A stretch of 64,000 nucleotides of DNA from Treponema sp. (GCA_018385415.1 JAHAZA010000092.1:12906-76905), one strand, 5' to 3'. Counted from the stretch's first letter, positions 27,814 to 37,405 are shown. Translations and numbers: made by a program. Notes: a model not told the origin generated them from the letters alone.

Positions 27814-30800
27814 TATTCAGGATTTTGACTCAATCAGATTAAAGCTTGCTTCACCAGAAACTATTCGTAAATGGTCTTATGGTGAAGTTAAGAAACCGGA
27901 AACAATTAACTACCGTACTCTCAGACCAGAGAAAGACGGTCTCTTCTGTGAACGCATTTTCGGTACAACAAAAGAATGGGAATGTTTTTGTGGTAAATTC
28001 AAGAGCATTCGTTATAAGGGTGTAATCTGTGATCGTTGTGGTGTTGAAGTTACTCACTTCAAAGTTCGCCGTGAACGTACAGGTCATATCGAACTGGCAG
28101 CTCCTGTAAGCCACATCTGGTATTACCGTTCGGTTCCTAGCCGCATGGGTCTTTTGCTTGACCTCGGTGTTCAGGCTCTTCGTTCTGTATTGTATTACGA
28201 AAAATATATCGTAATTGATCCAGGTGATACTGACCTCAAACAGAATCAGCTTCTCACAGAAGATGAATATATGGAAGCTGAAGAACGCTACGGCGGTTCT
28301 TTCACAGCAGGTATGGGTGCTGAAGCAATTAAGACCTTGCTTGAAAATCTCGACCTCGATGCTCTTGCTACAGAACTTCGTGACAAGATGATTGAAAAGG
28401 GAAAGAAAACTGATCCTCGAATTTTGAAGAGAATCGCAATTGTAGAAAGCTTCCGCACATCTGGAAATAAAGCGTCTTGGATGATCCTCGATGTAATTCC
28501 AGTTATGCCACCAGATCTTCGCCCAATGGTACAGTTGGACGGTGGTCGCTTTGCAACATCTGACCTTAACGATTTGTATCGTCGAGTAATTAACAGAAAC
28601 AATCGTTTGAACAGACTTATCGCTCTTAACGCTCCTGATATTATTATCAGAAACGAAAAAAGACTTCTTCAGGAAGCTGTTGATGGTTTGTTTGATAACT
28701 CAAAGAAGAAGCGCGTAGTTAAAGGTGCTTCTAACAGACCACTTAAGTCAATTTCTGACATGATTAAAGGTAAACAGGGTCGTTTCCGCCAGAACCTTCT
28801 TGGTAAACGTGTAGACTACTCTGGACGTTCTGTAATCGTTGTTGGACCAGAACTTAAACTCTGGCAGTGTGGTGTTCCTACAAAAATGGCTCTTGAATTG
28901 TTCAAGCCATTCATCATGAAAAAACTTGTTGATAAACAGGTTGCATTCAATATTAAGAAAGCTAAACAGGTTGTAGAATCTGAAGCTCCAGAAGTATTTG
29001 CAATTCTTGATGAAGTAGTTCGCGAACATCCAGTTATGTTGAACCGTGCGCCTACATTGCACCGTCTTGGTATTCAGGCATTTGAACCTGTACTTGTTGA
29101 AGGTAAAGCTCTTAAACTTCACCCATTGGCATGTAAAGCTTTCAACGCCGACTTCGATGGTGACCAGATGGCTATCCACGTTCCTCTTACACAGGCTGCA
29201 CAGATGGAATGTTGGACATTGATGCTTTCAGCAAGAAACCTTCTTGACCCAGCTAACGGTAACGCTATTGTTGGTCCATCACAGGACATGGTACTTGGTA
29301 TTTACTACATGACTGCAGTTAAGCCAAAGGCAAAAGGAACAGGAAAACGTTTCTCTGATCCTGATGAAGTTCGCATGGCTGCTGAATGTGGAAATATCGA
29401 ATGGCAGGCTTTGATCAAAGTTCCAGCTCCAAAAGATTCTTTCAAAGATGGCGCTTTCAAGAAAGGTGATATCATTGAAACAACTGCTGGTACACTTGCA
29501 TTCAACGAAGCAATGCCAGACGAAGTTAACTATCAGAACGAACAGCTTGGTGAAAAACAGCTCAAGAAGATGATTGAAAAAGTATACAACTCTAAGGAAC
29601 CTGGAAAGGGTGGCCCTTGGTTGACAATCAAAATGCTTGATGCAATCAAAGCTGTTGGATATAAGAATGCTACATTCTATGGAGCAACACTCTCTATGGA
29701 AGACATCATCATTCCTGCTGAAAAGAAGGCAATGATGGAAAAAGCAAATAAAGAAAACGAAAAAATCGTTAACGATGCTAAGAGAGGTACAATCACTTCT
29801 GAAGAACGTTACAACAAAGTTACTGACCTTTGGTCAAGAACAAATGATGAACTTACTAAGAAGATGATGGATACTCTTAGAAAAGATAAAGACGGATTTA
29901 ACACAATCTTTATGATGGCTGAATCTGGAGCCCGTGGATCTCCAAAGCAGATTTCACAGTTGGCTGCGATGCGTGGTTTGATGGCTAAACCTTCTGGAGA
30001 CATCATCGAACTTCCTATTCGTTCAAACTTCTATGAAGGTTTGTCGGTTATCGAATACTTCATCTCAACATCTGGTGCCCGCAAAGGTCTTTCAGATACA
30101 GCGCTTAAGACAGCCGATGCCGGTTACATGACTCGTCGTCTTGTTGATGTTGCTCAGGATGTAGTAGTTAACGAAGAAGATTGTGGAACAATCAACGGTA
30201 TCGATTACACAGCAATTAAAGATGGTGATGAAATAGTTGAACCTATCTCTAAACGTATCGTTGGACACTTTACAATTGAACGCGTTGTTGATCCAATGAC
30301 AGGTGAATTAATTTGTGATGTAAACTCTTATATTACAGAAGAGCTTGCTAATCAGATTGAAGAGGCTGGTGTAGAAAAAGTTAAACTTCGCACAGTACTT
30401 ACTTGTGAAGCAAAACATGGTATTTGTGTTAAATGTTATGGTAAGAACCTTGCTCGTAACAAGATCGTTGAAATTGGTGAAGCTGTTGGTATTATTGCAG
30501 CTCAGTCAATCGGTCAGCCAGGTACACAGTTAACAATGCGTACATTCCATGTCGGTGGTACAGCTTCTAAAGCAACAGAAGATAACCGCATCGTACTCAA
30601 GTACCCTGCAATTATTGAAAAAATTGAAGGTACACACGTTGTTACAAAAGATAAGAACTGGCTCTTTACTCGTAAAGGTTCTATGGATGTGTCTCGTATT
30701 CTTGCAAACTTTGAAATCCAGAAGGGTGACAAAGTATTGGTATCTGATGGCGACAGAGTTAAGAAAGACACTGTAATTATCAGCCGTAAAGATGGTGATG

Positions 30801-32092
30801 TACTTGCAACAGATAAAGCTCGTGTAGTTGTAACAAAAACAAATGTTTACCTCACAAGTAATTCCCAGCCAATCGAAATTATCAACGGTTCTACAGTATT
30901 CTGTAAAGCCGGTGATATCGTAGAAGCAAATCAGTCACTGGGTGAATTTGATACAACAAGTGATCCAATCATTGCTGAATATGATGGTTATATCCATTAT
31001 GAAGATATCGTAGAAGGCTCAACTCTTGAAGTTAAGATTGATAAAGTTTCTGAAAAAGCAGAAAGCTTTATCACAGACCTTCATACAGAAGGTATGCAGC
31101 CTACTATTCGTATTACTGATAATGATGGTAATGAAAAGGGAAGTTACTTCCTTCCATCTGGAGCTCTTCTCCTTGTTGAGGACAAGAAAAAAGTTTCTGC
31201 TGGTGAAGTAATTGCCAAGATGCCTAAAGAAGCAGCTAAGACAAACGATATTACTGGTGGTCTTCCACGTGTATCTGAACTCTTTGAAGCTCGTAATCCT
31301 AAAGTTCCAACTGTACTTGCACAGATTTCAGGTATTGTTAAGTTCAAGGATGTTACAAAAGGTAAACGAAAGATTACTGTTGAAGATGAATACGGTCGTA
31401 TATTTGAACACCTTATTCCAATGACTAAACGTATGCTTGTACGTGATGGTGATAAAGTTAAAGCTGGTGAACGCTTATGTGATGGTGCACCAAATCCAAA
31501 AGAGATTCTTGCAATCCTTGGAGAAAATGCACTTCAGAACTACTTGATGAATGAAATCCAGGCCGTATATCGTGCACAGGGTGTATCTATCAATGACAAG
31601 CATATCGGTATCATTGTTCGTCAGATGTTGCGTAAAGTTGAAATCCGTGATGTAGGTGATACACACTTTATTTACGGACAGCAGGTTGATAAATACAAGT
31701 TCCACGAAGAGAATGCTCGTGTAGTATCTCAGGGTGGTAAACCTGCAGTAGGACAGCCAATGTTCCAGGGTATTACAAAAGCATCATTGAATGTTGATTC
31801 ATTCATTTCTGCTGCTTCATTCCAGGAAACAACAAAGGTTCTTACAAACGCAGCTATTTCTGGTGCTACAGACGGATTGCACGGAATCAAAGAAAACGTT
31901 GCAATTGGTCATATGATCCCTGCTGGTACAGGTATCAAGAACTACAAAAATGTAAAACTTTTCGATTCAAGTGATATGGACTTGGATGTTAAGATGAATG
32001 AAGTTCTTGAAATGCGTCGTCAGGAAAAAGAAAAAGAATTAGAAGTTGTTTTTGTAGAAGATTCTAATTCTGATTCAGATGATGTTGATTAA
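27806..32092 (+). CDS. rpoC: RNA polymerase beta' subunit
   Basis: This 1428-aa subunit carries the catalytic magnesium loop NADFDGD near residue 447. It also has the N-terminal zinc ribbon ([20 protein letters not shown]), the bridge and trigger region (RTFHVGGTA), and a second zinc site [13 protein letters not shown]. The start ATG at 27806 overlaps the rpoB end by eight bases and uses an AAGGAG inside rpoB. The tail is acidic and serine-rich ([11 protein letters not shown]). Confidence 0.98.
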   Translation: MRDIQDFDSIRLKLASPETIRKWSYGEVKKPETINYRTLRPEKDGLFCERIFGTTKEWECFCGKFKSIRYKGVICDRCGVEVTHFKVRRERTGHIELAAPVSHIWYYRSVPSRMGLLLDLGVQALRSVLYYEKYIVIDPGDTDLKQNQLLTEDEYMEAEERYGGSFTAGMGAEAIKTLLENLDLDALATELRDKMIEKGKKTDPRILKRIAIVESFRTSGNKASWMILDVIPVMPPDLRPMVQLDGGRFATSDLNDLYRRVINRNNRLNRLIALNAPDIIIRNEKRLLQEAVDGLFDNSKKKRVVKGASNRPLKSISDMIKGKQGRFRQNLLGKRVDYSGRSVIVVGPELKLWQCGVPTKMALELFKPFIMKKLVDKQVAFNIKKAKQVVESEAPEVFAILDEVVREHPVMLNRAPTLHRLGIQAFEPVLVEGKALKLHPLACKAFNADFDGDQMAIHVPLTQAAQMECWTLMLSARNLLDPANGNAIVGPSQDMVLGIYYMTAVKPKAKGTGKRFSDPDEVRMAAECGNIEWQALIKVPAPKDSFKDGAFKKGDIIETTAGTLAFNEAMPDEVNYQNEQLGEKQLKKMIEKVYNSKEPGKGGPWLTIKMLDAIKAVGYKNATFYGATLSMEDIIIPAEKKAMMEKANKENEKIVNDAKRGTITSEERYNKVTDLWSRTNDELTKKMMDTLRKDKDGFNTIFMMAESGARGSPKQISQLAAMRGLMAKPSGDIIELPIRSNFYEGLSVIEYFISTSGARKGLSDTALKTADAGYMTRRLVDVAQDVVVNEEDCGTINGIDYTAIKDGDEIVEPISKRIVGHFTIERVVDPMTGELICDVNSYITEELANQIEEAGVEKVKLRTVLTCEAKHGICVKCYGKNLARNKIVEIGEAVGIIAAQSIGQPGTQLTMRTFHVGGTASKATEDNRIVLKYPAIIEKIEGTHVVTKDKNWLFTRKGSMDVSRILANFEIQKGDKVLVSDGDRVKKDTVIISRKDGDVLATDKARVVVTKTNVYLTSNSQPIEIINGSTVFCKAGDIVEANQSLGEFDTTSDPIIAEYDGYIHYEDIVEGSTLEVKIDKVSEKAESFITDLHTEGMQPTIRITDNDGNEKGSYFLPSGALLLVEDKKKVSAGEVIAKMPKEAAKTNDITGGLPRVSELFEARNPKVPTVLAQISGIVKFKDVTKGKRKITVEDEYGRIFEHLIPMTKRMLVRDGDKVKAGERLCDGAPNPKEILAILGENALQNYLMNEIQAVYRAQGVSINDKHIGIIVRQMLRKVEIRDVGDTHFIYGQQVDKYKFHEENARVVSQGGKPAVGQPMFQGITKASLNVDSFISAASFQETTKVLTNAAISGATDGLHGIKENVAIGHMIPAGTGIKNYKNVKLFDSSDMDLDVKMNEVLEMRRQEKEKELEVVFVEDSNSDSDDVD

Positions 32093-32115
32093 TTCTTTAT
32101 TAAGAGTTAAATGAT

Positions 32116-32150
32116 AAAAGCCATCTGCCGTAAAAAGCAGGTGGCTTTTT
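32116..32150 (+). terminator. Terminator after rpoC
   Basis: AAAAGCCATCTGC (32116-32128) pairs with GCAGGTGGCTTTT (32137-32149) with one G-U pair, and is followed by T's. The next gene's ribosome site begins within about six bases, leaving no space for a separate promoter. Confidence 0.85.
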
Positions 32151-32164
32151 TATAGGAGTAAATA

Positions 32165-32422
32165 ATGCACTTTGAATACAATACAGTAAACACATGTTCT
32201 AAAAGAATTGAATTTGATATTGAAGGCAATGTAATTACAAATGTCAGCTTTTTAGGTGGTTGTAATGGAAATCTTAAAGCTGTTTCAAAGCTTGTTGACG
32301 GAATGACAGTTGAACAGATTGAAGCAAAATTAAAAGGTAATACCTGTGGGGTAAGAAATACTTCATGTGCTGATCAACTTTGTGTTGCAGTAAGAAAAGC
32401 TTTAACTGAAATGAAAAAATAA
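32165..32422 (+). CDS. TSCPD domain protein (ribonucleotide-reductase-associated type)
   Basis: This 85-aa protein matches the small stand-alone TSCPD family (TIGR03905-like). Its core is CGVRNTSCADQL near residue 62, with an upstream FLGGCNGNLKAVSKL. The domain otherwise occurs at the end of class II ribonucleotide reductases and is thought to bind metal through its cysteines. AGGAG precedes the ATG just after the rpoC terminator, so expression must rely on readthrough or an internal promoter. Confidence 0.85.
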   Translation: MHFEYNTVNTCSKRIEFDIEGNVITNVSFLGGCNGNLKAVSKLVDGMTVEQIEAKLKGNTCGVRNTSCADQLCVAVRKALTEMKK

Positions 32423-32492
32423 TTATATGTGTCACTGTATGATACACTGATACAGTTATATTAAGAATATCTTAGTATAACCGAGGTGTGTC

Positions 32493-32606
32493 ATGTTGTT
32501 AAAAATTAAAAACTTATTTTCTAAGTGTTCAACAAAGTTTTCTGCAGGATGGAGAGAATTTCTTGTGGATTTCTTTGCAATGGATGAAGTGGAAAAACTA
32601 CAATAA
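32493..32606 (+). CDS. Possible 37-aa small protein
   Basis: A short frame encodes MLLKIKNLFSKCSTKFSAGW and ends in FLVDFFAMDEVEKLQ. GAGGTG lies six bases before the ATG, and a strong terminator follows immediately after the stop. The first half is basic and the whole could fold as an amphipathic helix. I do not recognise it. Clean start and stop signals in an otherwise gene-free gap are the main support. Confidence 0.45.
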   Translation: MLLKIKNLFSKCSTKFSAGWREFLVDFFAMDEVEKLQ

Positions 32607-32607
32607 A

Positions 32608-32668
32608 AAAAATGCACCTGAACTGCAGTAAAATCTAAAAAAAAGAAAGCTGCTTCAGGTGCATTTTT
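32608..32668. terminator. Bidirectional terminator between the small ORF and the beta-helix gene
   Basis: AAAAATGCACCTGAA (32608-32622) pairs perfectly with its complement at 32654-32668 around a 31-base loop. A and T runs on both sides serve both strands. Confidence 0.85.
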
Positions 32669-32689
32669 ATTGTTTACTTAAATTATCGT

Positions 32690-34741
32690 TTAGTAAGTAA
32701 ATTTGAACAATGGATTTGAAAGTTCTTCTTTGTTTGCAAATGGACCTGCAATTGGTGCAGAATCACGTTTTACATCATAGAAGTCAGTGTCAAATGTAAT
32801 AGGTGTTCCATCAGGATTTTCATATTTTTGTTCTGGTTCAAATGCAGGATTGATATCATCTGTATGAATCAAAGAACATTTTGCATCAGGCATAAAGTCG
32901 TAAAGGTTTGTTTCAATTGTAACTTTGCCGTCAACATTTTTTACACCGATAGTAACCTTGTTTTTCTTGTCAACATAAGCATCAGATTCTTTCTTCATTG
33001 GTTTTGCATCATTGAAGTAAACGTTACCTTTTGCCCAAACTGGAAGTTTAGAATAGTAACGGTCAGTTGTAACAGAACCCATTCCACAGTAACCTTCAAA
33101 CTGTGCATCCCATTCTTCAAATGTAGGATAGCTGTCGTACTGAATTGTTCCAGTAATGATGTTTCCATCGTCCCAATCCTGTTTACCCTGTTTAACAGAT
33201 TTTTTCATTCCTTCCATTGTCTTTTTCATAAATGGACGCATTGGCTGCTGAATGAAAATGTTGTTAAAGAATGAACAGTCACCATGAAGGAATGACATAA
33301 ATCCAGTAATGTTTGTTCCGTGTGGAACATGGATTGGTGTATAGCGTGGTGAAGGAAGATTTGGTGCACCATTGTTTACACCAAGTGAAACAGCTGTAAA
33401 TCCTCCGGCAATAATATTATGAACACAGGCAACACCCTGAGTTGCAAGTTTCAATGCTCTATCAGAAAGGAAGATGTTATTATCAACAAGTGTAGGCCCG
33501 TGTGATACTTCAATGAATAAATCTTCTGCGGCACCAATAAGGCTTTCTTTGTTCATGTTGTAGCTTTCTGGCAAACAGTTGTTGTAGAAGAGGTTCTGAG
33601 TAACGCGAGTTCCCTGAGCCTGCCAGTCAAGCCAAATTCCACGTGTACAGTTGTGAATATGGTTGTGTCTGAAAATAACATCGATAGCAGCATGCATTTT
33701 GATACCGCCGATTTCAGCACCGGCAAGATTCTGCTTGTTGTTGATGTGGTGAATATGGTTGTTTTCAATCAAAGAGAAAACGCCGCCCATGTGTCCGACA
33801 ATACCTGTCTGACCACAGTTATGAATTTCGCAGCCACGAACTGTGTGTGAACCGATAGTTTCTTTAGACCATCCGTCATTCTGTGCGATACATACACAAT
33901 CGCGCTGTGTCTGTGTACCATCTTTATATTTTTTATGAAGCCATTTATTGTCATTTCCTTCCTGGTAATATTTACCAAGAGAAATACCAGAACATTTAGA
34001 TTCGAAGATATGGCAGTTTTCAATTACCCAGCCTTTAGACCAGTGTGGACCAATCATACCATCCTGGTAAGCTGTTGGAGGAGCCCATTGAGTAGCAGCT
34101 TTTGATACTGTAAATCCTGAAAGAGTAATGTAGTCTTTATGCATTTCAGAAGGAAGGAAACAGTTTCGTCTTACAGAGATTTCAACATCTTCTGTATTAG
34201 GATCTTTTCCCTGAAAGTTTGCATAGATAACAGTTTCATTTTTAGCAGTGTCCTGTTCTGTATACCATGTATAAACTGTAAATTCCTGATCCCATGAAGC
34301 TTTATAGATCTCAGGATTTTTTACTTTTCCAAGTTCTGTTACTTCATACATAGATTTGCCGTTTAGGTAAACATCACCTGTGTGAGCAATCATGTAAGCA
34401 ATAAACCAGTCTCCACTTACGAGAGTTGTAAATGGATTGTAGTCTCCGAAAATTGAATTTGAAACGCTTGCCTTATAAACATTTCCTTCAACTTTTTCCC
34501 AGTTTTTGATTGATTCAGCACCAGTAATGTGAGCTGCTTTAAGAGTTTCGCTGCGGTAAACGATAGGTTTGTCTGCAGTTCCTCCATTTTTTGGATTTAC
34601 ATATTCACGGTAAACACCTGGAGCAACAATTACTTCGTCGCCAGGCAGTGCAATGTCTGCAGCCTGCTGAATTTTTTTGAACGGACTTTCTTTTGTTCCG
34701 TTTCCACCCTCTCCGGCGTTAATGTTTACATAATAAGTCAA
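32690..34741 (-). CDS. Right-handed beta-helix carbohydrate-active protein, possibly GH141-like
   Basis: This protein of about 683 aa begins TYYVNINAGEGG and TKESPFKKIQQAADIALPGD, the usual opening of parallel beta-helix enzymes. It continues with repeats rich in N-H-I-H, such as IENNHIHHINNK, IFRHNHIHNC and VTQNLFYNN. The layout resembles GH141 (fucosidase or xylanase) and related polysaccharide-processing proteins, but no catalytic residue can be fixed. It lacks a signal peptide, so it would act in the cytoplasm. I choose the TTG at 34741 because AGGAG lies eight bases upstream and a promoter overlaps the longer ATG frame (34777). Confidence 0.7.
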   Translation of the reverse strand: MTYYVNINAGEGGNGTKESPFKKIQQAADIALPGDEVIVAPGVYREYVNPKNGGTADKPIVYRSETLKAAHITGAESIKNWEKVEGNVYKASVSNSIFGDYNPFTTLVSGDWFIAYMIAHTGDVYLNGKSMYEVTELGKVKNPEIYKASWDQEFTVYTWYTEQDTAKNETVIYANFQGKDPNTEDVEISVRRNCFLPSEMHKDYITLSGFTVSKAATQWAPPTAYQDGMIGPHWSKGWVIENCHIFESKCSGISLGKYYQEGNDNKWLHKKYKDGTQTQRDCVCIAQNDGWSKETIGSHTVRGCEIHNCGQTGIVGHMGGVFSLIENNHIHHINNKQNLAGAEIGGIKMHAAIDVIFRHNHIHNCTRGIWLDWQAQGTRVTQNLFYNNCLPESYNMNKESLIGAAEDLFIEVSHGPTLVDNNIFLSDRALKLATQGVACVHNIIAGGFTAVSLGVNNGAPNLPSPRYTPIHVPHGTNITGFMSFLHGDCSFFNNIFIQQPMRPFMKKTMEGMKKSVKQGKQDWDDGNIITGTIQYDSYPTFEEWDAQFEGYCGMGSVTTDRYYSKLPVWAKGNVYFNDAKPMKKESDAYVDKKNKVTIGVKNVDGKVTIETNLYDFMPDAKCSLIHTDDINPAFEPEQKYENPDGTPITFDTDFYDVKRDSAPIAGPFANKEELSNPLFKFTY

Positions 34742-34753
34742 TGTAGATTCTCC

Positions 34754-34783
34754 TATGTAATTGTAAGAATTAAACATATTCTA
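34754..34783 (-). promoter_or_regulatory. Candidate promoter of the beta-helix gene
   Basis: Reading the minus strand, -35 TTGATG, an 18-bp spacer and -10 TACAAT lie within roughly 34783-34754. The AGGAG and the TTG start at 34741 follow directly. This placement argues against the upstream ATG at 34777 as start. Confidence 0.45.
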
Positions 34784-34852
34784 CATCAACTTTTAGGGTT
34801 TTTGTATAATAATTAAGGGAAAATGCAGAAAAAAGACAATATTTTGAATAAA

Positions 34853-34884
34853 AAAGCCATAGATTTAACAAAATCCATGGCTTT
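34853..34884 (-). terminator. Terminator of the esterase gene
   Basis: AAAGCCATAGATTT (34853-34866) pairs with AAATCCATGGCTTT (34871-34884) apart from one mismatch, with a T run on the minus-strand side. Confidence 0.8.
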
Positions 34885-34893
34885 ATAAGTTAA

Positions 34894-35712
34894 TCAGAGT
34901 GGAAGCCAGTCGATTACATGCTTGATGTATTCATCCCAAAAATCCCAATCATGATCTCCAATCCCTCTTTCAAAAACGAAGTCAGTGCCCTGGTTCATAA
35001 GGAATGATGCAAAATCTTCGCATCTGCTGAATAGGTGATCGTTTTTTCCGCAGGTAAGATATATCTTTGGAAGTTCTACATTTTCGCTTTTCAATCTTTC
35101 TATTAAATAGTAAAGATTACGGTCGCTTTCTTTTAGGTTTTCAAGGTTGCCAAAAAATCTTTCAAAAAATGCTCTGTTTCTGAGTATAATTGCTTTATTG
35201 TATGTAGAGGAAATCGCGTCATCAATCATCAGTGCTGGAGAAAGAGCGGCGATGTGGCTAAAGGTTTTGTGATAAAGACATCCGTTATAGATTGCGCCGT
35301 AGCCACCCATAGAAAGTCCACCGATAAAAGTATCTTCCCGTTTTTTTGACAGGGGAAACATGTCTCGTGTAAATTCAATCAGTTCTTTACCAATAAATTT
35401 ACTATATTCTTCGCCTACAGAACTTTGCCGAGGTTCTCCGTTTATGCCAGGTGCATTAAGAAAAAACATGTTTTCTCCTGCAGGCATAATAACGGCGAGA
35501 TTTTTTTCTGAAGACCATTTTAGTATCCTGGAGTTGTTAAGCCAACTGTTCTGGTCGTCAAAAGCGCCGTGAAGAAGGTAAAGGGTCTTAAAAGGTTTTT
35601 TATCCCATTCACCATCTCCTGTGAGAGAGAATTTGTCCATAGGAATAATTGCTTTTACAGTGACGTGTCTGCATAAGCTGTTTGAATAGAAATTAAGATC
35701 AATTGTTGCCAT
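34894..35712 (-). CDS. Alpha/beta-hydrolase esterase, CE1/esterase D type
   Basis: This 272-aa serine esterase has the oxyanion segment LYLLHGAFDDQNSWL, nucleophile elbow GLSMGGYGA with Ser134, an acid near CGKNDH (about residue 225), and catalytic His254 in GDHDWDFW. The fold and length match the CE1/S-formylglutathione-hydrolase-like group, whose members remove acetyl or feruloyl groups from xylan-derived sugars. There is no signal peptide. Its neighbour is the beta-helix protein, which suggests shared handling of imported decorated oligosaccharides. It is divergent from rpsL and appears to have a leaderless mRNA. Confidence 0.85.
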   Translation of the reverse strand: MATIDLNFYSNSLCRHVTVKAIIPMDKFSLTGDGEWDKKPFKTLYLLHGAFDDQNSWLNNSRILKWSSEKNLAVIMPAGENMFFLNAPGINGEPRQSSVGEEYSKFIGKELIEFTRDMFPLSKKREDTFIGGLSMGGYGAIYNGCLYHKTFSHIAALSPALMIDDAISSTYNKAIILRNRAFFERFFGNLENLKESDRNLYYLIERLKSENVELPKIYLTCGKNDHLFSRCEDFASFLMNQGTDFVFERGIGDHDWDFWDEYIKHVIDWLPL

Positions 35713-35719
35713 ATCTTCT

Positions 35720-35748
35720 ATTATATATGGGAATTTCCGTAGTATACA
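35720..35748 (-). promoter_or_regulatory. Promoter of the esterase gene, leaderless arrangement
   Basis: Minus-strand -10 TATAAT (35725-35720) ends seven bases before the ATG at 35712. The -35 (TTGTAT, 18-bp spacer) is weak. Transcription should begin at the start codon. Confidence 0.5.
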
Positions 35749-35808
35749 AATACTTTTTTAAATTTATTGTATAAATTCAGAATTCGTAATAAATTCATGA
35801 AAATTCCC

Positions 35809-35837
35809 TTGAATTCATTTTTCAAATTCAGTAAACT
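35809..35837 (+). promoter_or_regulatory. Candidate promoter of rpsL-rpsG
   Basis: TTGAAT (35809-35814), a 17-bp spacer and TAAACT (35832-35837) give a leader of about 75 nt. That leader contains a TTACC.GG / CCGGGTAA hairpin (about 35872-35894) just before the AAGGAG site. Confidence 0.5.
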
Positions 35838-35917
35838 TATCAAACCTATCATTAGGGATTATTATGCAATTTTTACCGGGGTGCTGACCGGGTAATAATA
35901 AAAGGAGACATTTTAAG

Positions 35918-36292
35918 ATGCCTACAATTAATCAGTTGATTCGTCAGGGACGTAAGTCAGCTGCGAACAGGACCAAATCTCCCGCACTTGAGTCTTGTCC
36001 ACAGAAACGTGGTGTTTGTACACGTGTAATGACTGTTACTCCAAAAAAACCAAACTCGGCTCTTCGTAAAGTAGCTCGTGTTCGTTTGTCAAATGGTATT
36101 GAAGTTACTGCATACATTCCAGGTATTGGACATAACTTGCAGGAACACTCAGTAGTTTTAATCCGTGGTGGTCGTGTTAAGGACCTTCCAGGTGTACGTT
36201 ATCACATCATTCGTGGTACAAAAGATACTCTTGGTGTAGAAGGACGCAAACGTGGTCGTTCTAAATATGGTGCTAAGAGACCAAAGGCATAA
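35918..36292 (+). CDS. rpsL: 30S ribosomal protein S12
   Basis: This 124-aa decoding-centre protein contains [16 protein letters not shown] and [17 protein letters not shown]. The lysines whose substitution gives streptomycin resistance elsewhere (positions 42/43 and 87/88) are unchanged. AAAGGAG precedes the ATG. It starts the str-type pair with rpsG. Confidence 0.98.
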   Translation: MPTINQLIRQGRKSAANRTKSPALESCPQKRGVCTRVMTVTPKKPNSALRKVARVRLSNGIEVTAYIPGIGHNLQEHSVVLIRGGRVKDLPGVRYHIIRGTKDTLGVEGRKRGRSKYGAKRPKA

Positions 36293-36307
36293 TAGAGGAG
36301 GATTAAG

Positions 36308-36778
36308 ATGGGAAGACATAAGAAATCAGTAAATCGTCCAGTTATGCCTGATGCAAAATATAATAGTCAGGTTGTTTCAAAATTCGTTTCACGCATGATG
36401 CTTGACGGAAAAAAAGATACTTGTACAAAAATTATCTATGAAGCAATGGACAAACTTAAGGCTAAAACAGGAAATGAACCTTTGGAAGTATTCCTTAAGG
36501 CTCTCGATAATGTTAAGCCAGTTGTAGAAGTAAAATCACGCCGCGTTGGTGGTGCTACATATCAGGTTCCAGTAGAAATCCGTGATGCTCGTCGCGAAGC
36601 TCTTGCTATGCGTTGGATCATCGAAGCTGCTCGTAAGAGAAGCGGACATGGAATGGCAGATACACTTTCTGCTGAACTTTTGGATGCTTTCAATAACACT
36701 GGTACAGCATTCAAAAAGAAGGAAGATACACACAAAATGGCTGAAGCTAACAAAGCTTTTGCTCATTTCCGCTGGTAG
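36308..36778 (+). CDS. rpsG: 30S ribosomal protein S7
   Basis: This 156-aa primary 16S rRNA-binding protein of the head shows KVVSKF-type and [19 protein letters not shown] motifs. It lies 15 bases after rpsL. Unlike the E. coli str operon, no fusA follows: two terminators and a long leader come next. Confidence 0.97.
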   Translation: MGRHKKSVNRPVMPDAKYNSQVVSKFVSRMMLDGKKDTCTKIIYEAMDKLKAKTGNEPLEVFLKALDNVKPVVEVKSRRVGGATYQVPVEIRDARREALAMRWIIEAARKRSGHGMADTLSAELLDAFNNTGTAFKKKEDTHKMAEANKAFAHFRW

Positions 36779-36785
36779 TATTTAC

Positions 36786-36857
36786 AACGGTAGAAAGTCT
36801 ACTTTTCTACCGTTTGACTTCTTAAAAAGCGCCTTGTTTAAGGTGCTTTTTTTATTG
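36786..36857 (+). terminator. Tandem terminators after rpsG
   Basis: First hairpin: AACGGTAGAAA (36786-36796) with TTTCTACCGTT (36804-36814). Second: AAAAAGCGCCTT (36824-36835) with AAGGTGCTTTTT (36840-36851), followed by more T's. Together they insulate rpsL-rpsG from the tuf promoter. Confidence 0.9.
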
Positions 36858-36877
36858 AAAAAAAATAGTTTTAGGTA

Positions 36878-36906
36878 TTGAAACTTATTCTAAAAAAATG
36901 TATAAA
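36878..36906 (+). promoter_or_regulatory. Strong promoter of the tuf leader RNA
   Basis: TTGAAA (36878-36883), a 17-bp spacer and TATAAA (36901-36906) predict a start near 36913, about 490 bases ahead of tuf. Confidence 0.75.
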
Positions 36907-36909
36907 TAT

Positions 36910-37245
36910 AGAACCTGTCTATTTATTATAGGCAATTCATGGGTTCTTTGAGAGTCAGGCGGATTTAATCCGGTAAAATCGTAAAGTTTGCTATCGTGAG
37001 GTGGGATTCAGATTTTTACGACCCTTGAATGGATGTTGCCATCGTTGGTGGCGACTATGACTACAAAGCATTAAGGGTTTCTGCTGCAGCTAGTAACTGC
37101 CAGGCTCTAGGATGCCAGACCAGTCATCAATGTGATTTTCTTGATGATGATAGGTGGTACCGGCCATAACATTTCGAATAGATGAAATGTTTTGTGAGAA
37201 TTATTCAAAGAAAATACTGTAAGTGCAGGTTTTGAATAATTCCTT
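36910..37245 (+). ncRNA. Highly structured leader RNA upstream of tuf, unknown class
   Basis: A run of hairpins fills this gene-free region. They are GAACC/GGTTC enclosing TGTCTAT/ATAGGCA; CGGAT/ATCCG; TCGTAAA/TTTACGA; ACCCTT-GAATG/CATT-AAGGGT enclosing GTTGCCA/TGG-GGC-GAC; TCATCAA/TTGATGA; AACATTTC/GAAATGTT; and a perfect 12-bp GAATTATTCAAA/TTTGAATAATTC stem ending near 37242. No long reading frame is present. It does not contain the conserved cores of tmRNA, RNase P RNA or SRP RNA. It could be a cis-acting leader for EF-Tu or an independent RNA. Confidence 0.6.
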
Positions 37246-37405
37246 TCCCGATTACTACTAATCTCTTCAATAAAAACGCTATTAAATGTGTATGCGAATG
37301 GTTGTTCTTTTAGTTTAAAGATCGCTATTCTGGCTTAAAGTGCAACACAAAAAAATATTATTTTGAATGCCGGTAGCTTCAAAGAGTGCCGGTAAGGAGA
37401 AAAAC
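37246..37405 (+). promoter_or_regulatory. Less structured part of the tuf leader
   Basis: This 160-base AU-rich stretch links the structured RNA to tuf. A possible internal promoter (TTGTTC about 37303, TATTCT about 37326) is weak. The octamer TGCCGGTA occurs twice, at 37368-37375 and 37387-37394, just before the ribosome site AAGGAG. Confidence 0.35.

Noticed and set aside
37060..37100. Possible tmRNA tag (frame ...DYKALRVSAAAS) in the tuf leader
   Set aside because: The 5' and 3' tRNA-like ends of tmRNA, including a GGTTCGAATCC T arm, are absent, and no stop codon follows in the right place.
37152..37168. AGGTGGTACCGGCC resembles the T-box core AGGGTGGNACCGCG
   Set aside because: Several core bases differ, no specifier loop or AGTA-type Stem I could be assembled, and tuf is not a usual T-box target. 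The AACATTTC/GAAATGTT hairpin after it has a short T run, so a covariance search would settle it.
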